DNA from: Thermococcus paralvinellae
GTDB lineage: Archaea; Methanobacteriota_B; Thermococci; Thermococcales; Thermococcaceae
Assembly: GCA_015662175.1 (NCBI GenBank)
Contig: DQUR01000245.1
Span: 1-5,691 of the forward strand
Direction of reading: 5' to 3'
Length of the DNA: 5,691 bases
Shown: positions 1-5,691 of the stretch, one piece after another
Layout: the number at the start of each line of letters is the position of its first letter
How positions within the stretch are numbered: position 1 is the first letter of the stretch
Program-made: the position numbers and the translations under genes
The notes under the pieces: generated by a model
What the model saw: only the letters and a program-made list of their open reading frames with translations
Databases searched by the model: none
Told to the model about the DNA's origin: nothing

Positions 1-387
1 ACAGCTTTCGTCGTGCCAACCACGATAATGCACGTCCATTCAATAATGGTTGAGCTGAAAAAACCACTCACAAAGGAAGACGTCATTGACATCTTTGAGA
101 GCACCACAGGGGTTCTGCTCTTTGAGAAAGAGAAAGGGTTTGAGAGCACTGCCCAGCTGATAGAGTTTGCGAGAAACTTACATAGAGAGTGGAACAACCT
201 CTATGAGATTGCCGTCTGGAAGGAGAGCATAAATGTTAAGGGCAACAGGCTGTTCTACATTCAGGCGGTTCATCAGGAGAGCGATGTGGTGCCGGAAAAC
301 ATTGATGCAATTAGGGCAATGTTTGAGCTTGCGGACAGGTGGGAGAGCATAAAAAAGACCAACAAGAGCTTAGGAATTCTGAAGTGA
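1..387 (+). CDS. gap: Glyceraldehyde-3-phosphate dehydrogenase, archaeal type II, C-terminal part (5' truncated)
   Basis: This is the last 128 codons of a phosphorylating, NAD(P)-dependent GAPDH, open from base 1 to the TGA at 385-387. The enzyme interconverts glyceraldehyde-3-phosphate and 1,3-bisphosphoglycerate in the cytoplasm. Recognisable archaeal GAPDH stretches are [37 protein letters not shown] and the ending [11 protein letters not shown]. If the full protein has about 334 residues, as in Pyrococcus, the window starts near residue 207. The second histidine of MHVHS would then be the catalytic His219; the catalytic cysteine lies upstream of the window. In Thermococcales this enzyme is thought to work mainly in gluconeogenesis, because glycolysis uses the tungsten enzyme GAPOR. 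The visible part shows no frameshift. It ends tail-to-tail with the permease, four bases away. An internal GTG at 13 is not a start, since the frame is open and conserved before it. Confidence 0.95.
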   Translation, partial: TAFVVPTTIMHVHSIMVELKKPLTKEDVIDIFESTTGVLLFEKEKGFESTAQLIEFARNLHREWNNLYEIAVWKESINVKGNRLFYIQAVHQESDVVPENIDAIRAMFELADRWESIKKTNKSLGILK

Positions 388-391
388 GATA

Positions 392-1495
392 TTAAACGGA
401 TAAAATCGAGTAGATGAACACTAAAAAGAACAACAAGCCCGAGAGGTAAGCAAATCCATGAGGTATGGGAAGGTGTAGTTTTTTATGAATCTTTTTCGCT
501 CTTATGTACATTACTGTCGGCAGAATGCCTGCATAAAGTAAGCCACCAAAGGTTCCAGCCATCCAGAGAGCATTGACGAAGCTGTTCAATCCAGCAAGAT
601 ATATGAATAGGGGAGGAAGAACCGTTAAAAGCCATGCATGTGGCTTTTTAATTTTAAATAGCTCCTTCATGTTGCCCATCTGAGCTAAACCAATCCCAAT
701 GTAACTTGTGCTTATTGCTGCCAATGGAAGGATTAAGCCCAAAACTTTGCCTAATCCACCGTAGAGTTGCCTAAGGGCTGACGTAGCCAGCTCAGGAGTT
801 TCCGGTCCAAAGGCACCAACGAATGCGAGCACAAAGAAAGCATAGAACACCATAGGAACGAGATATCCAATCAGGACAGCTTTTGTAGTCTTTCTAACAT
901 CCCCCAAACCTTTCAACATCTCCGGGACAACCATATGGCTTACATAGGCAAATACAGCAACACCAATGCCCTTTGTTATAGCTGAGTAGTCTATGCTCGT
1001 TAAGTTCGAAACATTGACCCTAGGGATAACCAAAGCTATTGCAAGCGTAAGAGCACCCAACAATAGGAAATTTAGCAAAAGTTCAGCCTTTCCCGATGCT
1101 TTCAATCCCAGGAAGACTATTAAACTCATCACAAACCAGAATATCAGAGCTCCAGCTTTTTCACTAACACCAATGAGCGAGGAGAGAATATCTCCACTGC
1201 CAGCTATGTAAGCTATTAAAGCCCCATAACTTAGCACGGAGATGCTTAAAAACATTAAATATCCTCCAGTCTTTCCCAAATAGACTTCAGCAATCCTTGA
1301 GAGAGTTCCATTAGTGTAAGCAGCCAAATCAAGAACAAATAACGCTGTGAGCAATGTTAACAACCCCGTTGCAATAACAATGATTATTCCCAAAAGTCCA
1401 GTATCTTTTAAAGCGTAAGGCAAACCCAAAACTCCAGCCCCAATTTGAGTTCCGATTAGGATTGCACTTGCCTCTGCTAAGCTCAGTTTTTTCAT
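392..1495 (-). CDS. Amino-acid permease, tryptophan/tyrosine (aromatic amino acid) permease-like
   Basis: This encodes 367 residues of a very hydrophobic membrane protein with roughly ten to eleven predicted membrane segments. It probably imports amino acids by cation symport. The N-terminal motif GTQIGAGVLGLPYAL (residues 15-29) is the unwound first-helix signature of the AAAP/Trp-Tyr permease (APC superfamily) fold; SYIGIGLAQMGNMKELF sits in the C-terminal half. The substrate cannot be read from sequence, and aromatic amino acids are only the family's usual choice. I chose the start at 1495 because MKKLSLAEASAI is a typical beginning for the family and GGGGAT lies six bases upstream. The frame is open to an ATG at 1597 overlapping the wtpC stop, but that adds 34 unconvincing residues and crosses the probable promoter. 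The gene is intact, unlike wtpC just upstream, and its 3' end faces gap. Confidence 0.88.
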   Translation of the reverse strand: MKKLSLAEASAILIGTQIGAGVLGLPYALKDTGLLGIIIVIATGLLTLLTALFVLDLAAYTNGTLSRIAEVYLGKTGGYLMFLSISVLSYGALIAYIAGSGDILSSLIGVSEKAGALIFWFVMSLIVFLGLKASGKAELLLNFLLLGALTLAIALVIPRVNVSNLTSIDYSAITKGIGVAVFAYVSHMVVPEMLKGLGDVRKTTKAVLIGYLVPMVFYAFFVLAFVGAFGPETPELATSALRQLYGGLGKVLGLILPLAAISTSYIGIGLAQMGNMKELFKIKKPHAWLLTVLPPLFIYLAGLNSFVNALWMAGTFGGLLYAGILPTVMYIRAKKIHKKLHLPIPHGFAYLSGLLFFLVFIYSILSV

Positions 1496-1515
1496 CTTAA
1501 CATCCCCATAATCTA

Positions 1516-1529
1516 TGAACAAAAGTTCA
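1516..1529. promoter_or_regulatory. Inverted repeat, candidate operator of the permease gene
   Basis: TGAACAAAAGTTCA is an inverted repeat with perfect 5-base arms and a 4-base spacer. It lies directly between the proposed TATA box and the expected transcription start of the permease. A repressor bound there would block RNA polymerase recruitment, the usual mode of archaeal repression. The repeat is short and could be chance. No regulator is identified. Confidence 0.35.
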
Positions 1530-1541
1530 CCTTTAAAACTA
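1530..1541 (-). promoter_or_regulatory. Probable TATA box of the permease gene
   Basis: Read on the minus strand, AGTTTTAAAG lies about 36-45 bases before the permease ATG. That would place the transcription start near 1509 and give a short leader of about 14 bases, common in Thermococcales. A competing AT-rich element (TTTAATATTTAA, near 1557-1568) would give a leader of about 40 bases. Neither has a strong BRE, so the exact position is uncertain. Confidence 0.4.
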
Positions 1542-1596
1542 TATGTAATAGGCCCATTAAATATTAAAGAAATGCACCAATAGACACATAAATGCA

Positions 1597-2630
1597 TTAA
1601 AACACATGAATTGCCGTTGCCTTAAAGCTAGCATAGACCCCTTTTCCTTCCTTAATTCCCATCTCAACCAAAGAAGAACGCGTTATAAAGGCTTTAAGCT
1701 CAATTCCACCAATATCAAGGGTTAATCTAATAAGTGGGCCCAGATCTTCAATTGCCATCACTTTGGCCTTAAACTCATTCCTTGCGGAAGTTTTTATTGG
1801 TTCATTTGAAATTATTATCTCCTCAGGTCTTATGCCAATTCTAACTTTTCCCTTAGCCTCTACGGGTAGCTCAATTAGGATTCCATTTGATTTTAAAATT
1901 CTACCCTCGGCTGTCCCCTCGATTATATTCTCAAAGCCAAGAAACCTTGCAACTTTTTCATCTTTTGGTTTTTCAAATACTTCCCTGACTTCTCCAGCCT
2001 GAATCAACCTTCCGTTAAGCATTATCCCCATCCTATCTCCCAGGCTCACAGCTTCCTCAAAAGAGTGGGTTACATGGAGGGCTGTAAAGTTGAGCTCCTT
2101 ACGCCAGCGTTTCATCTCTTGAATGAGCTTGGCTCTGGTTTGGACATCAAGATTTGCAAAAGGTTCATCTAAGAGAAGAAGCTCTGGCTCTAAAACCAAA
2201 GCTCTCGCAATGGCAACTCTCTGAGCCTCACCGCCGCTTAGTGTTTTTGGCTTTCTGTGGAGCAGGTGGGATATTCCAAGGATTTCTGCAATCTCTCTAA
2301 CCTTCTTTTTAATCTCGCTTTTTGGGGTTTTTCTGAGCTTTAATCCATAGGCAATGTTATCATAGACCTTCATGTGAGGGAAGAGGGCATAATCTTGAGG
2401 GATATATGCGAGGTTTCTTTTTTCTGGGGACAGAAATGTTATGTCCCTATCGTCCATGAAAATCCTCCCTGAATCTGGAACAAAAATCCCGGCAATAATC
2501 TCAAGGAGAAGAGTTTTCCCAGCACCGCTTGGACCCAAAATTATGAAATACTCTCCTTTTTGACTTCAAAGCTTATTTCTCTGAGCTTAAATTCCCTCCA
2601 GTCTTTGCTCACGTTTTCAACTTTAAGCAT
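1597..2630 (-). pseudogene. wtpC: Tungstate/molybdate ABC transporter ATP-binding protein, frameshifted before Walker A
   Basis: This is the ATPase of the WtpABC tungstate/molybdate importer, which hydrolyses ATP on the cytoplasmic face to drive WtpB. Translation from ATG 2630 gives [14 protein letters not shown] and continues to residue 25 (EVKK), then meets a stop within five codons. Adding one base in the run at 2555-2561 (AAAAAGG on the coding strand) restores [19 protein letters not shown] and a protein of about 344 residues. In restored numbering, Walker A is GPSGAGKT 33-40, the Q-loop glutamine is 79, the signature LSGGEAQ is 131-137, Walker B with catalytic DE is near 155-156, and the H-loop histidine is 189. 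A C-terminal TOBE-like regulatory domain follows. The start overlaps the wtpB stop (ATGCTTAA), with GGAGGT upstream, so translation is coupled to wtpB. A TTG at 2538 could only start a protein lacking the first strands and nucleotide-contacting residues. It may be a true mutation or a sequencing error. Confidence 0.87.
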
Positions 2631-3369
2631 CTCTTGACCTCCCCACGAGCCATCTTAACACAACGAATATACCAAGGCTCAACAGTATTAAGATCACGGA
2701 TATTGGTCTCGAAGCTCTCAATCCATAGTTGTTGAAGTATTCCATAACCAGAACTTGGGCTGTCTTTGGATAATAGGCAACAATTAAAATAGCTCCAACC
2801 TCACTTATTGCCCTTGCCCATGTCATTATGGCACTGCTGAGGATTGAGGGCAATGCTAAAGGCAGGCTAACTGTAAAGAATGCTTTAAGCTTTGATGCAC
2901 CCAGGGTTCTTGCCACATGCTCAAGCTTTTCATCAACAGCCAAGAACCCATCACGGGCGGCATTAATTGTGAATGGTGCAGAAACAAAGAGCATTGCCAT
3001 AATTATTCCCAGATAGCTGTCTAGAATTCTATTTGAAAAGGTTACGAGGAGCATAATACCGACAACGGAGTGGGGGATTACAATGGGGATATCAACAGCA
3101 GCTTGAACAAAGCTTTTACCTTTGAATTCCTTCCTTGCAAGAACATAACCAAGGGGAACGCCAAAGAGAAGGGAAATCAGCATTGTGGCCGTTGAAGTTA
3201 GGAGAGAATTTTTAAGAGCTTTTAAGACGAGTTCATCATGAAGCGTTTTTATTAACATTTCCCAATCAAGAAGTTGCTTACCAATTATAACAACAAGAGG
3301 CAGAAGAATATACAGCACAAGGAACGTCCCAATCAGAGCAAAGAATGCTGTTACATAGTCGCGCTTCAT
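2623..3369 (-). CDS. wtpB: Tungstate/molybdate ABC transporter permease
   Basis: This 248-residue membrane permease forms the channel of the WtpABC importer. It has a first membrane segment at about 8-30 and further segments at roughly 55-77, 95-112, 118-135, 175-200 and 223-241. The cytoplasmic EAA loop, which docks onto the ATPase, is at about 149-170 ([17 protein letters not shown], then SLPLALP). Length and content match the ModB/WtpB family. The start at 3369 is supported by GAGGTGA just upstream, which also contains the wtpA stop; only four bases separate wtpA and wtpB. The stop overlaps the wtpC start by eight bases. The gene is intact, although wtpA and wtpC on either side are frameshifted. 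Alone it could not transport anything. Confidence 0.92.
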   Translation of the reverse strand: MKRDYVTAFFALIGTFLVLYILLPLVVIIGKQLLDWEMLIKTLHDELVLKALKNSLLTSTATMLISLLFGVPLGYVLARKEFKGKSFVQAAVDIPIVIPHSVVGIMLLVTFSNRILDSYLGIIMAMLFVSAPFTINAARDGFLAVDEKLEHVARTLGASKLKAFFTVSLPLALPSILSSAIMTWARAISEVGAILIVAYYPKTAQVLVMEYFNNYGLRASRPISVILILLSLGIFVVLRWLVGRSRDA

Positions 3370-3373
3370 GCCT

Positions 3374-4438
<1,065 letters not shown>

Positions 4439-4440
4439 AA

Positions 4441-4447
4441 CACCACC
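4441..4447 (-). promoter_or_regulatory. Ribosome binding site of wtpA
   Basis: On the minus strand GGTGGTG stands two bases before ATG 4438. It fixes the intended start of wtpA even though the reading frame closes soon after. Confidence 0.65.
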
Positions 4448-4469
4448 ATGAAAATACCCTGCCCTGAGT

Positions 4470-4484
4470 AATTTAAACATTTCG
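4470..4484 (-). promoter_or_regulatory. BRE/TATA promoter of the wtpABC operon
   Basis: On the minus strand CGAAATGTTTAAATT has a BRE-like GAAA (4480-4483) followed by a TATA-like TTTAAATT (4470-4477). Transcription would begin near 4449, about ten bases before the wtpA ATG and just before its RBS. It is the best archaeal promoter in the window and appears undamaged, so the operon may still be transcribed. Confidence 0.6.
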
Positions 4485-4539
4485 GACAGACAAAAATAGT
4501 TAAGGTAAGTGCATGTGTTTAACATAGAAAGGAAAGACC

Positions 4540-4580
4540 ACAAACTTAAAACACCAAAAGTAGATATACTCTCAGGTGAT
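4540..4580 (+). promoter_or_regulatory. Promoter and RBS of the decayed gene divergent from wtpA
   Basis: ACAAACTTAAAAC (4540-4552) is a plausible BRE/TATA, and GGTGAT (4575-4580) is a standard Thermococcales RBS four bases before ATG 4585. Together they mark the original 5' end of the relic gene that follows. The 4439-4584 gap is thus a divergent promoter region shared with wtpABC. Confidence 0.45.
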
Positions 4581-4584
4581 TCTT

Positions 4585-4943
4585 ATGAGGTTCGTCTTAA
4601 TTGATGGTGAACATTATCCGGACTTAATTAAATGGACTATGGACTAATGAAAAGCTTGGAAATGTTCGTTGTACGGTGTCTTTGAAGGAAGCAAGAAAAT
4701 TGGGAGTTAAAGACCTGGAAGAGCTGCTTCAGGCCCTTTAGGATTAGCTTATTGGATTTAGTTATTGTGGCAACAACAGACATAGTCGGTGAGAGAAAAG
4801 AGCTTATTGCTTCTCATCATAAGAGAAGCCCCTAGAGTAATGAAACTTGACGACGAGTCAGTAAATGTTGATGAAAAACCTAAAGGAAGCTGTGCCTGGG
4901 ATTGAAAAGGGCTCTTGGAGGGAAGAAGGTGATAATCACTTGA
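4585..4943 (+). pseudogene. Decayed gene, probably a cyclic 2,3-diphosphoglycerate synthetase relic
   Basis: A well-placed RBS and ATG open a reading frame that stops after 20 codons (MRFVLIDGEHYPDLIKWTMD, stop 4645-4647). Protein-like text then continues by hopping frames: EKLGNVRCTV (4649 on), VFEGSKKIGS (4678-4707), KDLEELLQAL (4709-4738), LLDLVIVATTDIVGERKEL (frame of 4743), VMKLDDESVNVDE (frame of 4825) and NLKEAVPGIEKG (frame of 4877). The start VLIDGEHYPD resembles the N-terminus of archaeal cyclic 2,3-diphosphoglycerate synthetase, which makes the compatible solute/phosphate store cDPG from 2,3-diphosphoglycerate. The DEN-LKEAV stretch may be near that protein's C-terminus. The family is about 430-460 residues, but only about 360 bases remain, so a large internal deletion is needed besides at least five frame changes. 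The family name is an inference from memory; that it is a relic of coding DNA is more secure. The right boundary is approximate. Confidence 0.5.
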
Positions 4944-5047
4944 GAGAAAAAACAGAACCACCCTCTTCAAGGGGGTATTTTAATTTGGTTAAGATCAATG
5001 GTGATGTAGAGATTGCGTATTCCCTAGCAATAAAGATAAAGCCATGA
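4944..5047 (+). other. Short open coding-like remnant of unknown origin
   Basis: The frame of NLKEAVPGIEKG stays open past the relic and ends at the TGA 5045-5047, giving GYFNLVKINGDVEIAYSLA and IKIKP at its end. An ATG at 4865 could start a 60-residue product, but it has no RBS and its first residues belong to the relic above. I do not recognise the ending. It may be the tail of the same broken gene, a fragment of another, or chance. It is not supported as a functional gene. Confidence 0.25.
4961..4986 (+). terminator. Possible weak hairpin and T-rich terminator
   Basis: CCCT (4961-4964) can pair with AGGG (4970-4973) around a CTTCA loop, and TATTTTAATTT follows. It could be the old terminator of the relic gene. 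The stem is only four bases and the T-run is interrupted, so support is weak. Confidence 0.2.
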
Positions 5048-5056
5048 ATGCCGGGA

Positions 5057-5074
5057 GTAAAGTTTATCTAAATA
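5057..5074 (+). promoter_or_regulatory. Probable promoter of the CBS-domain gene
   Basis: GTAAAG followed by TTTATCTAAATA (5063-5074) fits a BRE/TATA. It predicts transcription starting near 5092 and a leader of about 30 bases before ATG 5124. No other good TATA lies closer. The spacing is reasonable, but the element is not a perfect match. Confidence 0.45.
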
Positions 5075-5113
5075 AAAATAAAGCCATACAACATTTGTCA
5101 ACCTTTAAGTTAT

Positions 5114-5119
5114 GGTGAT
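5114..5119 (+). promoter_or_regulatory. RBS deciding the start of the CBS-domain gene
   Basis: GGTGAT lies four bases before ATG 5124. An upstream in-frame ATG at 5112 overlaps this site and has no RBS of its own, so 5124 is preferred. Confidence 0.65.
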
Positions 5120-5123
5120 AACC

Positions 5124-5531
5124 ATGGAAAAGAACGCACCTATTAAGGTATACATGACAAAAAAACTCATTGGAGTGAAGCCCGATGACACTATTCAGGA
5201 AGCTTGCAAGATTATGGTAAAATTCGACATAGGATCTTTAGTTGTTGTTGAGAATGACAGGGTCATTGGCTTCTTTACGAAGTCTGATATAATAAGAAGG
5301 GTTATAGTGCCAGGTTTGCCCTACACAACTCCCGTAAAGGAAATAATGACCCGGGATTTAATAACCACAGATGCAAACACTCCAGTGAGGGAAGTTCTTA
5401 AAACAATGGCACATCACAGGATTAAACACATCCTGATTGAAGAGGAAGGAAAGATAGTTGGAGTCTTCACATTAAGCGATTTGCTTGAGGCTACAAGGAG
5501 AAAACATGAGACATCAATATCAACGGAGTGA
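5124..5531 (+). CDS. Two-CBS-domain protein
   Basis: This small soluble protein of 135 residues consists almost wholly of a tandem CBS pair (Bateman module), which usually binds adenine nucleotides or related ligands and acts as a sensor or regulator. CBS1 spans about residues 8-62, with GSLVVVENDRVIGFFTKSDI; CBS2 spans about 72-126, with HRIKHILIEEEGKIVGVFTLSDL. Each repeat ends in the (S/T)xSD-type ligand-contact motif (FTKSDI, FTLSDL). There is no attached catalytic or membrane domain, so the partner is unknown. The start at 5124 is chosen from the RBS GGTGAT; a start at 5112 would add four residues. The stop lies within the RBS region of the downstream metallophosphoesterase gene, six bases from its ATG, so the two are probably co-transcribed and translationally coupled. 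The reading frame is intact. Confidence 0.9.
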   Translation: MEKNAPIKVYMTKKLIGVKPDDTIQEACKIMVKFDIGSLVVVENDRVIGFFTKSDIIRRVIVPGLPYTTPVKEIMTRDLITTDANTPVREVLKTMAHHRIKHILIEEEGKIVGVFTLSDLLEATRRKHETSISTE

Positions 5532-5537
5532 TGTTTA

Positions 5538-5691
5538 ATGATTAAGATAGCACACATAAGCGATACCCACATAACCCAAGAGCCAGCCTTCAAGTCATAT
5601 GCTTATGACTTAATAGTGAACGAGATAAATCGAAGTGATTTTGACTTAGTAATCCACACAGGTGACGTAACAAATCAGGGACTCAAAGAAG
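5538..5691 (+). CDS. Calcineurin-like metallophosphoesterase, N-terminal part (3' truncated)
   Basis: The first 51 codons of a metallophosphoesterase run off the window end. The family uses two metal ions to hydrolyse phosphomono- or diesters. The first metal-binding motif is HISDTHI (Asp9 and His11), and the second, HTGDVTNQG, has Asp43 and its following region in place (Gly42-Asp43, Asn46). This spacing fits the CpdA/Icc-like branch, but the substrate (cyclic nucleotide, nucleic acid or other) cannot be told from this part. The start at 5538 is preferred because GGAGTGATG lies just upstream. An ATG at 5531 in another frame stops after four codons. The gene follows the CBS gene by six bases on the same strand, which suggests a shared transcript and possibly regulation of the phosphoesterase by a CBS ligand; that link is inference. 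Confidence 0.85.
   Translation, partial: MIKIAHISDTHITQEPAFKSYAYDLIVNEINRSDFDLVIHTGDVTNQGLKE

Noticed and set aside
345..360. T-runs near the convergent gap/permease ends (minus strand 351-356; plus strand 479-484 and 492-496) as terminators
   Set aside because: They may help terminate transcription in an archaeon, but they are short, lie inside coding sequence and cannot be told from chance.
1496..1597. A 34-residue N-terminal extension of the permease from an ATG overlapping the wtpC stop
   Set aside because: The extension is not permease-like, crosses the likely promoter and inverted repeat, and ATG 1495 has a GGGGAT site and a family-typical beginning.
2538..2538. TTG at 2538 as the real start of a shortened wtpC
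   Set aside because: It would begin right at Walker A and lose the first beta strands. A coherent N-terminus with RBS and wtpB coupling exists upstream in another frame.
4758..4970. Minus-strand open frame of 70 residues over the relic region
   Set aside because: It is serine-rich and low in complexity, has no RBS, and overlaps better protein-like text on the plus strand.
4448..5123. CRISPR array, tRNA, C/D-box RNA or insertion-sequence remnant in the gene-poor stretch
   Set aside because: I found no regular repeats, cloverleaf, paired C and D boxes, terminal inverted repeats or transposase-like text. Only the decayed coding relic and promoter elements explain it.

Overview
The window looks like chromosomal DNA from a hyperthermophilic archaeon of the Thermococcales (Thermococcus/Pyrococcus group). 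The evidence is an archaeal-type (type II) glyceraldehyde-3-phosphate dehydrogenase, a WtpABC-type tungstate/molybdate ABC transporter of the kind known from Pyrococcus, GGTGAT-like ribosome binding sites, archaeal BRE/TATA-like promoters and very tight gene packing. This assignment rests on recalled family sequences, not on a search.

Layout, left to right: (1) the 3' end of gap (GAPDH), plus strand, ends at 387. (2) Tail-to-tail with it, four bases away, is an intact amino-acid permease of the tryptophan/tyrosine permease type, minus strand, 392-1495, with its own promoter region and a small perfect inverted repeat between TATA box and start. (3) The wtpA-wtpB-wtpC tungstate uptake operon, minus strand, occupies 4438 down to 1597. 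wtpB is intact. wtpA carries three single-base insertions (two in the signal peptide, one in the ligand-binding loop). wtpC carries a one-base deletion just before Walker A. (4) Divergent from wtpA lies about 460 bp of badly decayed coding DNA (4585 to about 5047). It begins with a good RBS and a start resembling cyclic 2,3-diphosphoglycerate synthetase, then changes frame repeatedly. (5) Plus strand, an intact two-CBS-domain protein (5124-5531) is followed closely by the 5' end of a calcineurin-like metallophosphoesterase (5538 to the window end); these two look co-transcribed.

How the genes relate: Thermococcales run glycolysis largely through tungsten enzymes (glyceraldehyde-3-phosphate ferredoxin oxidoreductase and relatives), while gap serves mainly gluconeogenesis. 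A tungstate importer with two of three genes broken, beside a relic of a phosphoglycerate-metabolism gene, is therefore the most notable thing here. Either the locus is really decaying, which would require another tungstate importer or a change in metabolism, or the sequence has homopolymer-length errors. All four wtp indels fall in short mononucleotide runs, which fits both explanations. I saw no CRISPR, tRNA, rRNA, insertion sequence or clearly new defence-type system.
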